From: a virus
Virus record (IMG/VR): IMGVR_UViG_3300031344_000002
Coordinates: 1 to 64,000 of that record
Strand: one strand, 5' to 3'
Length of the DNA: 64,000 nucleotides
The notes below the pieces were generated by a model that saw nothing but the letters and a program-made list of their open reading frames with translations, did no database searches and was not told where the DNA came from. The position numbers were made by a program, and so were the translations under genes. Every line of letters starts with the position of its first letter. Position 1 is the first letter of the stretch. This document shows positions 33,572 to 43,001 of this stretch, in pieces.

Positions 33572-36500
33572 ATGGCTGATATTAATGGAAATTCAAGATT
33601 ATTTTTAAGTGGGGAACAATTTAGAAATCAATTAATACCACGTAATTTATATAATCTTGATAATGAATATGAATCAACTGATGAACTTTCTCTTAGAAAT
33701 AAAAGTAAAGTTGCAGATTCTATTGCCAGTATTTTAGCAGTAATTCCACAATATCAACATATAAATCCAGATAATAGTTTACTTTCAAGAATAGATGGTA
33801 ATACACCATTAACTGAAATTGGTACAAGAATGTTAGGGCAACAAATGTTTTATAATTCAGTGTCACATATTGCTCAACAAAATTTACCTTCAATTGATTT
33901 TTCTAATATACTTAAAGGTAAAAGTCCTTTTATAAAAAATGTTGATTTGACAATTACAGTAAAAGACCAAGATAGTAGTTCTTTATTAGATAAAGTTGGC
34001 GGATTTATAGGTAAAACATTTTTTAATACAAATGCAATTGGTACTCCAGACCCATTTAATCCAAGTTCAATTAATACTGATTATATAAAAAATAGTGGTA
34101 AGGGTCAATTAGCATATTTTTATGATTCAATAAATTTGAATGTATATAAACAAATTGGACCTGATGATAGTAGTGATACCATTATTAAGTATGCACCAAA
34201 AGGACATGAAATTCAACAACGTGTTAATATTACTAGTAATTGGAAATATTTTAATTTTACTGAAAAAAATGCATATCCTTATTTATATAAACCAAGTGGC
34301 ACATTTACTCCAAGTTCTGAAAATTATGCAAATACTGATGAAAGAATTTCATATTCAGATTTAACAAAATCCAATACCATTCAAGAATATGCACCAAATC
34401 AACAATTTATAGAAGATAATTTTGGTGTTATAAATAAATCTCCAATTAAAATAAATATAGAAAATTTTGTTGATGATAAATCAGATATAACAACAGATGA
34501 TATTCAACATAAATTAGTTTGGGGTAGAGATGGTATTAGTAGTGATTCTAAAGGTTATTTATCATCACTTCATGGTGACACTAATGATGAAATAAATGGT
34601 TTAAATTCAAACGATTCAGGAGATATTACTAAATTTAAAATAAATGGTGGATTATTAGAATATACAAAAAATTTATTAAATGCAAGTTCTGGATATTTAG
34701 TTGATATTACAAGAAAAGTATTTACAGAAGGTAATAAAATAATTGGATTTAATGGTTCACCATTATGGCAAGCACCGAATGAATTAAATGCATATGTTGT
34801 TGCAAATGATATAGTTAATAAAACAGGTGTACGCCAACATACTATGGTAGACCAATATGATAGATTTGCAAAAGCAATAAGGTATATGGGAAATGTGGTA
34901 TATGGTGGTAATCCAAATTCTGTTATTTATAAATCAGTAATTCCAAAAATTCATCCAGAATGGGATAAAAGCAATACAGATTTAAATTATAAAAACATGA
35001 TGTTTAGTATTGAAAATCTTGCAATTGTTGCAATTAAAAAGGATGATAGTTATGGCACTATTGATGATGAATGGAATACACCAATACCATTAAGTGAAGT
35101 TGGACCATTTAGTGGACGTATTATGTGGTTTCCACCATATGATATACAACTTAATGAAACAGCAAATGCTAAATATGAATCCACAGTAATGGTTGGTAGA
35201 AATGAACCAATGTATAATTATATGAATTCAGAAAGAACAACAACACTTAGTTTTACATTACTTATAGATTATCCAGAACAATTAAGAAATTATATTGGCG
35301 AAAATCAAAATAAAAATATTGCAGATTTTTTCGCATTTGGTGGTAATAGTATACCTGAAAAGAAAATTGAAGATTTAAAATTACATTTAAAACAACTTCA
35401 AGATAAAATTTCTCAAATAACTGGTCCAACAAAACAAGCCGATGTTGCACCAATAAATGTACCAGAAATAAAAATATATTTCCCTAATGATATGCCAACA
35501 GATAGTCAAATTAATACAATTATTGAAGATATGTATAATAATCCACTTCATTATGAAATTAGAGATGGCTGTATTTCGGAAAATGATGGTAATGGTTTTG
35601 GATTAAATGATAGTAAAAAACATGGTGTTTATGACGTTGTTGGTCTTAGTGCAAATTCAACAAATAATATATTTGTTCTTACTGGTACTTCAATATATTC
35701 TCAATATAATGTGTCTAATTTAAATAATGATTTAAATAAAGCATTATCGGATGTATATAGTAATCCTGATAATAGAAAATATTATGATATTACAATTGAT
35801 GGTGGTTCATCAAAACTATATAAAGGTAAAGATGAAACTGCATATAATATTGCACTTGGTAATAGAAGAATAGCTGCAGTAAAACATTTAGTTGAAGAAC
35901 GTTTAAAAGCAATTTTTAAAGTAAATAATGTTCAAACTGAATTAGGAATTAATATTATATCAAATCTTAGTACTGGTAGTGCTGGTAGTAGTGTGGAAGG
36001 TGCTGAAGCAAAAAATATGTCTTTAAAACCAATTAAAGAAGAAAGACGTGCATCAATTAATATTAAAAAAAATAATAAAAGTGTTGACCCAAAACAACAA
36101 ACAGTAAATATAAATCAACAACAAAATATTAAAAAAATACAAGATGATATTACTGCAACAGAACTTTTACTTAAACAATATTCAAATCCTACTTTTAATA
36201 CAAGAGAGGATGCAATATTAAATGGATTTGAATCAATAAGTAAAAATAATTATTATCCTGCATTTCATACACAAACACCAGAGGATTTTCATAGACGTTT
36301 AACTTTTTTACAACAATGTACAAGACAAGGTTCTGCAAAACATTTTAATTCTGAAGTTGATGCAGCAGGTACATTAAGAGCTAGAAATTCAGTATTTGGT
36401 AGACAACCAATTTGTATAATGAGAGTAGGTGATTTTATGTATACAAAAGTTATTATTGAAAATGTTACAGTAGATTATAATGAAACTACGTGGGATATGA

Positions 36501-36778
36501 ATCCAGAAGGATTTGGTATGCAACCGATGTTAGCTAAAATTACATTACAAATGAAGATAATTGGTGGTCAATCATTAGAAGGACCTATCGATGCATTACA
36601 AAATGCGGTATCATTTAATTACTATGCAAATTCAACATTTAGTAAAAATGGTATGTATGCTCGTCCTTCAAAAGTTTCATCGGCACAAACAAGTTATAAG
36701 GGTGGAGTATCAACCAATACTTCAACAACAAGTTCAAATACAGTAAATAATACATTACAAACACAAAATACAAAATAA
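33572..36778 (+). CDS. Large baseplate protein with an OmpA-like insertion
   Basis: 1068 residues. Residues about 540-590 have Glu-Arg-Thr-Thr-Thr-Leu-Ser-Phe-Thr-Leu, and 900-1020 have Gln-Pro-Ile-Cys-Ile-Met-Arg-Val-Gly-Asp-Phe, Trp-Asp-Met-Asn-Pro-Glu-Gly-Phe-Gly and Leu-Ala-Lys-Ile-Thr, patterns of tube-like proteins at the top of contractile-tail baseplates. Between them, residues about 630-830 look like an OmpA-type peptidoglycan-binding domain: Ile-Lys-Ile-Tyr-Phe-Pro-Asn-Asp, then Ala-Tyr-Asn-Ile-Ala-Leu-Gly-Asn-Arg-Arg-Ile-Ala-Ala-Val and Glu-Arg-Arg-Ala-Ser-Ile. The last 35 residues are Ser/Thr/Asn-rich. Its stop overlaps the next gene's ATG. Confidence 0.75.
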   Translation: MADINGNSRLFLSGEQFRNQLIPRNLYNLDNEYESTDELSLRNKSKVADSIASILAVIPQYQHINPDNSLLSRIDGNTPLTEIGTRMLGQQMFYNSVSHIAQQNLPSIDFSNILKGKSPFIKNVDLTITVKDQDSSSLLDKVGGFIGKTFFNTNAIGTPDPFNPSSINTDYIKNSGKGQLAYFYDSINLNVYKQIGPDDSSDTIIKYAPKGHEIQQRVNITSNWKYFNFTEKNAYPYLYKPSGTFTPSSENYANTDERISYSDLTKSNTIQEYAPNQQFIEDNFGVINKSPIKINIENFVDDKSDITTDDIQHKLVWGRDGISSDSKGYLSSLHGDTNDEINGLNSNDSGDITKFKINGGLLEYTKNLLNASSGYLVDITRKVFTEGNKIIGFNGSPLWQAPNELNAYVVANDIVNKTGVRQHTMVDQYDRFAKAIRYMGNVVYGGNPNSVIYKSVIPKIHPEWDKSNTDLNYKNMMFSIENLAIVAIKKDDSYGTIDDEWNTPIPLSEVGPFSGRIMWFPPYDIQLNETANAKYESTVMVGRNEPMYNYMNSERTTTLSFTLLIDYPEQLRNYIGENQNKNIADFFAFGGNSIPEKKIEDLKLHLKQLQDKISQITGPTKQADVAPINVPEIKIYFPNDMPTDSQINTIIEDMYNNPLHYEIRDGCISENDGNGFGLNDSKKHGVYDVVGLSANSTNNIFVLTGTSIYSQYNVSNLNNDLNKALSDVYSNPDNRKYYDITIDGGSSKLYKGKDETAYNIALGNRRIAAVKHLVEERLKAIFKVNNVQTELGINIISNLSTGSAGSSVEGAEAKNMSLKPIKEERRASINIKKNNKSVDPKQQTVNINQQQNIKKIQDDITATELLLKQYSNPTFNTREDAILNGFESISKNNYYPAFHTQTPEDFHRRLTFLQQCTRQGSAKHFNSEVDAAGTLRARNSVFGRQPICIMRVGDFMYTKVIIENVTVDYNETTWDMNPEGFGMQPMLAKITLQMKIIGGQSLEGPIDALQNAVSFNYYANSTFSKNGMYARPSKVSSAQTSYKGGVSTNTSTTSSNTVNNTLQTQNTK

Positions 36779-37089
36779 TGCCGTACAAAGATTATGATAG
36801 ATATTCAATATTAAAAAATTCTGATGGTACAATAGACCAAATGCCATTTGTGAATTTACCTATTAATCCAAGTGATAAATATGAATATTGGAATAGTGCA
36901 TATAGTAGATTAGATAAATTATCACAAAAATATTATGGAAATCCCTTCTATGATTTTATAATACTTTATGGAAATTATATGTATACAAGTGAGTTTGATA
37001 TTCCTGATGAAACTTTAATTCGTATACCATTTCCACTTAATAAAGCAATTGCTGATTATGAGGCAATATTAACAGCATATAAAACATAA
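36778..37089 (+). CDS. Baseplate wedge protein (gp53-like)
   Basis: 103 residues. Ser-Arg-Leu-Asp-Lys-Leu-Ser-Gln-Lys-Tyr-Tyr-Gly-Asn-Pro-Phe-Tyr-Asp, then Asp-Ile-Pro-Asp-Glu-Thr-Leu-Ile-Arg-Ile-Pro-Phe-Pro-Leu, is the gp53/LysM-like pattern of T4-like baseplate wedge proteins. T4 gp53 clamps adjacent wedges; its core is similar in size to this whole protein. The start codon overlaps the previous stop by one base (ATAATG), so translation is coupled. It ends the structural run before the glycan island. Confidence 0.8.
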   Translation: MPYKDYDRYSILKNSDGTIDQMPFVNLPINPSDKYEYWNSAYSRLDKLSQKYYGNPFYDFIILYGNYMYTSEFDIPDETLIRIPFPLNKAIADYEAILTAYKT

Positions 37090-37119
37090 AAACACTTGTC
37101 ATTCTAATTTAAATTCATT

Positions 37120-37419
37120 ATGTTTGCAGTTATTAAAACTGTAATTATGAAAACAAGTATAATAAATTATCGCCAAGTAAGTGAATCTTATTTCATAACA
37201 AAACCATTAAAATTAGGTGAATTTATAGATATTTTAAAAAATTTACCTAATGATTATACTGCTGTTGCAGTAGAAGAAATATTACAATTTAATGGATTTA
37301 ATAATACACCTTATAGCACACATTATCCAATCATTGAAATTGAAGTTAATAATGATAATAAAGAAATTAAATTTTTTACTAAAAGAGCTAAACTTACCTT
37401 AATTAATGATGAAAAATAA
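37120..37419 (+). CDS. Hypothetical protein at the start of the glycan island
   Basis: 99 residues from the ATG at 37120, or 90 from the ATG at 37147, which starts Met-Lys-Thr-Ser-Ile-Ile and looks more natural. It is alpha/beta with Ile-Asp-Ile-Leu-Lys-Asn-Leu-Pro-Asn-Asp-Tyr and Pro-Ile-Ile-Glu-Ile-Glu-Val. It overlaps the next glycosyltransferase gene by 14 bases and is probably co-translated with it. No family recognised. Confidence 0.6.
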   Translation: MFAVIKTVIMKTSIINYRQVSESYFITKPLKLGEFIDILKNLPNDYTAVAVEEILQFNGFNNTPYSTHYPIIEIEVNNDNKEIKFFTKRAKLTLINDEK

Positions 37420-38914
37420 AATAATAGTAGTATTTTCATCACATTTGGGAGATGAAAAAAATAATGAATTTATAAATCATATTCATAATACTATTGGTGT
37501 TAATCATGATATATTATGTTACACTAATTATAATCAATATTCTCTTACTGAAGTGTATAATAAAGCAATTGTCGATTATAATAAAGATAATGTAATTATG
37601 GTATTCTGCCATCCAGATATTATAATAAAAACAAAAAATTGGGGTAAAATATTATTAAATAAATTCAATAACACTAATTTTGATATTATTGGAGTGGCTG
37701 GTACAACTTTTCTTAATGAAAATGGCTGTTGGTGGACCGATAAAAGTAAAATGTTTGGAATAGTAGAACATACGAATGGTATTAGTACGTGGGTTAGTGA
37801 ATATTCTAAAGAAATACCCAATGTAAAAGAAGTTGTAGTTATTGATGGTGTATTTATGGCTATTGATTGTAATAATATTATACATAAATTTGATGAAGAA
37901 TTTAAAGGATTTCATTTTTATGAAATTCCAATGATTACTTCCAACTACCTCGATGGTTGTAATATAGGAGTAACTACTTCAATTAGAATTTTACATAAAT
38001 CTATAGGTATGACCAATCAAGAATGGGAAAATAATAGAATTCAATTTGCTCAAAAATATAAAGATGAATTACCATTATCATTACCACCGCAATATAAAGA
38101 TATTATTTCTAAATTAACGGTAGAGCCAAAAGTTAGTGTAATTATACCAACAAAAAATAATTTTAATTTAATTAAAAATAATATTAATTCATGGAATGAA
38201 TGTGTTAATTATGAGAATTATGAAATACTTATTGCTGATACTGGTAGTAGTCCTGATATTATTAATAGATATTCGGAGATATTAAGTAATAAAGTTAAAT
38301 TAATTCGATATGATTACTATAATTTTGGTAAAATAAATAATGATATGGTGAGAAATCATGTATCTGAAGATACTGAATTAATTTTATTTTGTAATGATGA
38401 TGTTAAATTATTAAATGATGTATTAAGTAGATGTGTCGAAATTTATAATGCAAATAAAGAAAATGTTGGTACAATTGGAATTAGATTGCATTTTGCAAAT
38501 GCTGATGTACAACATTGTGGAATTACAATTGTTAGAGATACAACCGATAATATACATTTAACGCATACTGACCTTAGAAAAGCAGATAATTATTTTACTG
38601 GTGTAAATTATAATTCATTAGGAAATACAGGAGCATTTCTATTAATTAATAAACAACTATTTATTGATATTGGATATTTTAATGAATCATATATTGAATG
38701 TTTTGAAGATGTTGAATTGAATTTGAATTGTCTCATTAAAGGTAAAAAAAATATCACAGTTTGTGATGCAGTAGCATATCATTATGAATCAATATCAAGA
38801 GATAGAAGTAATGATAAATTAGAAAAGTTAAATAGGGATTATTTTGAAAGATTACATTTATTTTATCTAAAAAATAAAGAAGTATTAAATAAAATTATTA
38901 GATTGGTTAAATAA
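37406..38914 (+). CDS. Two-domain glycosyltransferase (Glyco_tranf_2_5 + GT2)
   Basis: 502 residues, starting at Met-Met-Lys or at the second Met. Residues 1-220 look like a Glyco_tranf_2_5 domain: Ser-Leu-Thr-Glu-Val-Tyr-Asn-Lys-Ala, Cys-His-Pro-Asp-Ile, Gly-Val-Ala-Gly-Thr, and Gly-Phe-His-Phe-Tyr. Residues 235-480 are a classic GT2 domain: Val-Ser-Val-Ile-Ile-Pro-Thr-Lys-Asn, Phe-Cys-Asn-Asp-Asp and a late Glu-Cys-Phe-Glu-Asp-Val-Glu. The first domain has His-Pro-Asp where the metal-binding Asp-x-Asp is expected. It opens the operon and could build a disaccharide with two different sugars. Confidence 0.85.
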   Translation: MMKNKIIVVFSSHLGDEKNNEFINHIHNTIGVNHDILCYTNYNQYSLTEVYNKAIVDYNKDNVIMVFCHPDIIIKTKNWGKILLNKFNNTNFDIIGVAGTTFLNENGCWWTDKSKMFGIVEHTNGISTWVSEYSKEIPNVKEVVVIDGVFMAIDCNNIIHKFDEEFKGFHFYEIPMITSNYLDGCNIGVTTSIRILHKSIGMTNQEWENNRIQFAQKYKDELPLSLPPQYKDIISKLTVEPKVSVIIPTKNNFNLIKNNINSWNECVNYENYEILIADTGSSPDIINRYSEILSNKVKLIRYDYYNFGKINNDMVRNHVSEDTELILFCNDDVKLLNDVLSRCVEIYNANKENVGTIGIRLHFANADVQHCGITIVRDTTDNIHLTHTDLRKADNYFTGVNYNSLGNTGAFLLINKQLFIDIGYFNESYIECFEDVELNLNCLIKGKKNITVCDAVAYHYESISRDRSNDKLEKLNRDYFERLHLFYLKNKEVLNKIIRLVK

Positions 38915-38915
38915 T

Positions 38916-39731
38916 ATGGGATTTACAAAATACGGTATATGTTATAATGTTTTTGATGGTCAAGAATTACTTGAAGATTCAATACTTCAAATAAGAGATT
39001 TAGTTGATTATATTTCTGTAGTATATCAAACAGAATCATATTGGGGAAATAAGTGTTCGGAAAATTTATTAGAAATATTAAATAGATTAAAAAATGAAGG
39101 GTTAATTGATGAATTGGTTTTTTATGAGAATCAACAAACGCTTTCACCGCATTCAAATCAAATAATTAAAAGAAATTTAGGTATTAATTTATCAAGAAAA
39201 AAATATTGTACCCATCATATGTCAATGGATTGTGATGAATTTTATGTTGAAGAACAATTCGCTAAATTATTGGCATGGTATGACGAAAATCCAAATTTTG
39301 TTGGTTTTTCAGATTACAATGATTATTATAAATCTCCTTCGTATTTAATTGATAAACAACATGATACTATGGTTAGTTTATTTTTTCCAATAAAAGGAAA
39401 TAATGTTTCATTTATACAAGACTATCCTTCACCAGTGCTTGTTGACCCAACAAGAAGACCTAATTATGATAGGTATGTTATATTTCAACCAGATATTATA
39501 CAAATGCATCATATGACATTGGTTAGAAAGAACATTGACAGTAAGATAAGAAATGCAGCAAAAAGACTTAATTATAATAATGATGCTGCAATTCAAAAAC
39601 AAATTGATTTTTATAATAATTGGAATGAAGATAATTTAGTTGGTTTAAATGAATGGGGTGATTTAAAATTAAAAAAAATCGAGCCAATAATAATACTAAA
39701 TAATTTTAATAAAAATAATATAAAATTATGA
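38916..39731 (+). CDS. Glycosyltransferase-like protein
   Basis: 271 residues. It begins Lys-Tyr-Gly-Ile-Cys-Tyr-Asn-Val-Phe-Asp-Gly and has Met-Ser-Met-Asp-Cys-Asp-Glu-Phe-Tyr near residue 106, a metal-binding Asp-x-Asp motif in a GT-A context, and a His-His-Met-Thr later on. The C-terminal domain of the 583-residue protein at 43002 has the same start and the same Asp-x-Asp-Glu pattern, so the two are paralogues. It is 1 base from the previous stop and overlaps the next start (ATGA). Confidence 0.75.
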   Translation: MGFTKYGICYNVFDGQELLEDSILQIRDLVDYISVVYQTESYWGNKCSENLLEILNRLKNEGLIDELVFYENQQTLSPHSNQIIKRNLGINLSRKKYCTHHMSMDCDEFYVEEQFAKLLAWYDENPNFVGFSDYNDYYKSPSYLIDKQHDTMVSLFFPIKGNNVSFIQDYPSPVLVDPTRRPNYDRYVIFQPDIIQMHHMTLVRKNIDSKIRNAAKRLNYNNDAAIQKQIDFYNNWNEDNLVGLNEWGDLKLKKIEPIIILNNFNKNNIKL

Positions 39732-40363
39732 ATCCGAATGAATTAGATATACTTGCATTAAAATATGGAACAGATAAGTCATCTGAGCATCATGATTATA
39801 CTAAATTTTATAATCAATTTTTTTATTCAAATAAAAATGAAGTAAAAAATGTTTTAGAAATTGGGGTTTTTCGTGGTAATTCATTGAGAATGTGGAGAGA
39901 TTATTTTATCAATGCTATGATTTATGGCATTGATATTGATATAAATTGTAAGTTTGAGGAAGAAAGAATTAAAGTATTGATTAATGACCAAATTAATACT
40001 AATATAATCAACTTATTACCAAATAATTTTGATGTTATTATTGATGATGGCGGACATCAATCAACACAACAAATTAAATCATTTGAAATATTATTTCCAA
40101 GTGTAAAATCTGGTGGCGTATATATTGTTGAAGATGCGTGTTGTTTATATTGGTCAGAATATAATATAGGTTCAAATCAAACAGCAATAGAATATTTTAA
40201 AACATTAGTTGACCACGTAAATTTTTTTGGTAGTGTAACAAATGGTTTATATCAAAGAAATCGAGAAATTATATTGAAAAATAAAGAAAATGTAAGTTTT
40301 TTTGAAAAAAATATTGATTATATTTTATTCACAAATAGTATAATTCTCATTAAGAAAATATAA
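39728..40363 (+). CDS. SAM-dependent methyltransferase
   Basis: 211 residues. Asn-Val-Leu-Glu-Ile-Gly-Val-Phe-Arg-Gly-Asn-Ser is the SAM-binding glycine motif; Tyr-Gly-Ile-Asp-Ile-Asp follows, and Val-Ile-Ile-Asp-Asp-Gly-Gly-His is the acidic metal-binding block of sugar O-methyltransferases of the demethylmacrocin/cephalosporin-hydroxylase-like group. In this setting it probably methylates a sugar hydroxyl of the phage-encoded glycan. Its ATG overlaps the previous stop, implying coupled translation. Confidence 0.85.
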   Translation: MNPNELDILALKYGTDKSSEHHDYTKFYNQFFYSNKNEVKNVLEIGVFRGNSLRMWRDYFINAMIYGIDIDINCKFEEERIKVLINDQINTNIINLLPNNFDVIIDDGGHQSTQQIKSFEILFPSVKSGGVYIVEDACCLYWSEYNIGSNQTAIEYFKTLVDHVNFFGSVTNGLYQRNREIILKNKENVSFFEKNIDYILFTNSIILIKKI

Positions 40364-40409
40364 ATTAATTAAACGAAAAAATAAGAAATAAACTAAAAAT
40401 TAATAAAAT

Positions 40410-41117
40410 ATGATAAATAGAGAAGATGTTCAAACATTTATATTCGTGCATGACCAAAACATTATTTTATCTTATGAAGAAGAAAAAATATTTAAGAACA
40501 TTGAATATACCTATGTGTTTTTAGGTACAGGTAAAACAGACATGTTATTTAATATTAAAAATATAATCTATGCCAAGGATTTACCATATAATTTAGAAAA
40601 TTATCCAAAAATGTGTTCATATTCTGGTTGGTATGTGTTATTTAAAAATAATTTAATTACCGCCAAATATGTTAATTTATTTGAATATGATATTATATTA
40701 TCTAATGATTTTATGGATAAATTAGTATTAAATATAGATGATAAAACAGATTATTATGGTTATATACAAATAGGACTTAATAGTTGTTTTTTATATAATG
40801 AAATCCAATTTGGAGAATTAAGTAAATATTATCCTAATCTTCAACTTAATATTATAAATAAAAGTAAAGAAAAAAATATTGATGTGTGGTGTGTAACAAG
40901 TAATGTTACAATGAAAAGGGAGTTTTTTTATAAATATATGTCAGATTCAGAAGATTTTTTTTATTGGGTTAAAGCAGCACCACGTGCTGGGCATGAATTA
41001 GAAAGATGTTTATCTGTATATCACATATTAAATAATGATATAATAAATGTCAAATATTTAGATAAGGAAAACGCATTAAAACATTATTATAAGAATTCAC
41101 ATAATATTAAATATTAA
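40410..41117 (+). CDS. Putative glycosyltransferase
   Basis: 235 residues. An alpha/beta N-terminus (Thr-Phe-Ile-Phe-Val-His-Asp) is followed by Asn-Leu-Phe-Glu-Tyr-Asp-Ile-Ile-Leu-Ser-Asn, the place and shape of a GT-A Asp-x-Asp strand, although the acidic pair is incomplete. The Trp-Tyr-Val-Leu-Phe-Lys block before it resembles other sugar-transfer proteins in phage islands. The 46-base gap before it holds no clear promoter. I call it from context and faint pattern; it could have another role. Confidence 0.55.
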   Translation: MINREDVQTFIFVHDQNIILSYEEEKIFKNIEYTYVFLGTGKTDMLFNIKNIIYAKDLPYNLENYPKMCSYSGWYVLFKNNLITAKYVNLFEYDIILSNDFMDKLVLNIDDKTDYYGYIQIGLNSCFLYNEIQFGELSKYYPNLQLNIINKSKEKNIDVWCVTSNVTMKREFFYKYMSDSEDFFYWVKAAPRAGHELERCLSVYHILNNDIINVKYLDKENALKHYYKNSHNIKY

Positions 41118-41118
41118 A

Positions 41119-41655
41119 ATGAAATACATAAAAAATAGAAATGAAATGCTTGCACTACTTCCGAAAAAAATAGTGATTGCAGAATTAGGTGTTTTTAGAG
41201 GGGATTATAGTCAAATAATAATAGATATTATTCAGCCAAGTCATATTTATTTGGTGGATATTTTTAATGAAGGACCATCCTTTTCGGGAGATAAAGATGG
41301 TGAAAATGCAATTACGATACCAAATTTATTTGTTGAATATGAAAATTTAATAAAAAAATATAAAAAACAAAATAATGTGAGTATTATTAGAAATACTACA
41401 ACAGATTTTTTAACGAATATTAGTTCAGATATACTTCAAGCAGTTTATATAGATGCTGACCATACTTATAATGCAGTATATAATGATTTAATTAATAGTT
41501 ATAATAAAATAAAACAATATGGTTGGATAATGGGGCATGATTTTAACGGTATGGAAGTTCAACATGCTGTTAATAGATTTTGTGCTGAAAGAAATTTAGA
41601 AATTGAGTATCTTACTCAAGATAAATGTCCGAGTTATATGATAATAAAAAAATGA
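41119..41655 (+). CDS. SAM-dependent methyltransferase
   Basis: 178 residues. Ile-Ala-Glu-Leu-Gly-Val-Phe-Arg-Gly-Asp-Tyr-Ser is the SAM-binding loop; Val-Tyr-Ile-Asp-Ala-Asp-His-Thr-Tyr and Gly-Trp-Ile-Met-Gly-His-Asp are the later motifs of the Methyltransf_24 type. It is compact, with no extra domain. It starts 1 base after the previous stop and its own stop overlaps the next ATG. A sugar O-methylation role is inferred from the island. Confidence 0.85.
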   Translation: MKYIKNRNEMLALLPKKIVIAELGVFRGDYSQIIIDIIQPSHIYLVDIFNEGPSFSGDKDGENAITIPNLFVEYENLIKKYKKQNNVSIIRNTTTDFLTNISSDILQAVYIDADHTYNAVYNDLINSYNKIKQYGWIMGHDFNGMEVQHAVNRFCAERNLEIEYLTQDKCPSYMIIKK

Positions 41656-42287
41656 ATAAAAATATTTTTATAGAAATTGTTAGACCATATACAATGACAA
41701 GTGTCGAAAGAATTATTGCATTATTTGATTCTTTAGAATATATTAGAAAAAATAAAATTTCTGGTGATATTGTAGAATGCGGTGTATGGAAGGGAGGAAA
41801 TATTCTTGGAATAATAGAGTATTTAAATTATTATGAAATTTATGATAAAAATGTGTGGTTATATGACACATTTAATGGAATGACACAACCCGAAGAAATA
41901 GATATGGATTACTTCAATAGAAAGGCTATTGATATATTTCAATCAATACTATGTGTTTCATTAATTGATGAAGTTAAAAAGAATTTATCTATTTCGAAAT
42001 ATCCCAACGAAAAAATAAAATATATTATCGGGGATGTTGAAAAAACGTTAAATAATGAAATAAATTTACCAAATCAAATATCATTATTGAGATTAGATAC
42101 TGATTTTTATAAATCAACAAAAAAAGAATTAAATGTATTATTCCCAATATTATCCAAAAATGGTGTTTTAATTGTTGATGATTATGGTTATTGGCAAGGT
42201 TCTAAAAAAGCGGTTGATGAATACTTTAATGAATTTACATTAATTGAGCATATTGATGATACTGGAATAAAAATAATTAAAGAATGA
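41652..42287 (+). CDS. TylF/MycF-like O-methyltransferase
   Basis: I choose the ATG at 41652, which overlaps the previous TGA (ATGA); the frame is open from 41625. The 211-residue protein has Gly-Asp-Ile-Val-Glu-Cys-Gly-Val-Trp-Lys-Gly-Gly, Tyr-Asp-Thr-Phe-Asn-Gly-Met, Arg-Leu-Asp-Thr-Asp-Phe-Tyr and Ile-Val-Asp-Asp-Tyr-Gly, all hallmarks of macrocin O-methyltransferase TylF and its relatives, which methylate deoxysugar hydroxyls with a metal ion. It is the third methyltransferase in 2.6 kb and suggests that the glycan carries several O-methyl groups. Confidence 0.88.
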   Translation: MNKNIFIEIVRPYTMTSVERIIALFDSLEYIRKNKISGDIVECGVWKGGNILGIIEYLNYYEIYDKNVWLYDTFNGMTQPEEIDMDYFNRKAIDIFQSILCVSLIDEVKKNLSISKYPNEKIKYIIGDVEKTLNNEINLPNQISLLRLDTDFYKSTKKELNVLFPILSKNGVLIVDDYGYWQGSKKAVDEYFNEFTLIEHIDDTGIKIIKE

Positions 42288-42955
42288 AAACATATTTAAT
42301 ATTTTTTTGCGATAAAAAATATGAAAAGAGAGAATCATATTTTTTAGTTGAATTAAAAAATATTGGTTTTGATAATATATTTTGTTATAGAAAAGAATGG
42401 TTATTAACTACTAATTTTTATGTAGAAAATAAAGAAATATTAGATATGCCAAGGGGGGCAGGATATTGGTTATGGAAACCATACATTATTATTGAAATGT
42501 TAAAGAAGATTGAAGAAGGTGATATTGTTTTTTATATGGATGCTGGTGATAGTATAAATAATTATAATATTATAAATATAATAAAAAACCATATGGTTGA
42601 TAATGATTATATGATTGCTGGTACATCTAAATGGGGATTGAATAAATATTGGACAAAAAAAGATTGTTTTGTTTTAATGGAATGTGATAATGAAATATAT
42701 CATAATGTTCCTCAAATTGAGGCAGGTACATTAGTTTTTAAAAAAACAAAAAAAAATGAAGATTTTTTAAATGAATGGTTATATTATTGTAAAAACAAAA
42801 GTATTTTAACTGATGTTTCAAATACTTTGGGTAATAATTATGATGGATTTAATGACCATAGGCATGACCAAAGTATTTTAACTAATTTAATAATAAAATA
42901 TAATATGAAACATAGTGATATATTATATTCATATATAAATTATAATAGTTATTAA
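42284..42955 (+). CDS. Glycosyltransferase-like protein
   Basis: 223 residues. Arg-Gly-Ala-Gly-Tyr-Trp-Leu-Trp-Lys-Pro-Tyr-Ile-Ile and Asp-Ile-Val-Phe-Tyr-Met-Asp-Ala-Gly form a pattern seen in GT-A enzymes related to capsule and O-antigen transferases, where Met-Asp-Ala-Gly stands for the Asp-x-Asp motif. A His-Arg-His-Asp-Gln block near residue 191 may bind metal. Start and previous stop overlap (ATGA). Acceptor and donor cannot be told. Confidence 0.75.
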   Translation: MKTYLIFFCDKKYEKRESYFLVELKNIGFDNIFCYRKEWLLTTNFYVENKEILDMPRGAGYWLWKPYIIIEMLKKIEEGDIVFYMDAGDSINNYNIINIIKNHMVDNDYMIAGTSKWGLNKYWTKKDCFVLMECDNEIYHNVPQIEAGTLVFKKTKKNEDFLNEWLYYCKNKSILTDVSNTLGNNYDGFNDHRHDQSILTNLIIKYNMKHSDILYSYINYNSY

Positions 42956-43001
42956 CTATAGAATTATAATAAGCATTATATTAAGGTAAAAAAAATTAGA
43001 A

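Noticed and set aside
37849-37856. GTATTTAT inside the glycosyltransferase gene as an internal promoter
   Set aside because: In such an AT-rich sequence several copies per strand are expected by chance. This one and the copy near 44687 are in coding sequence, not in front of any gene.
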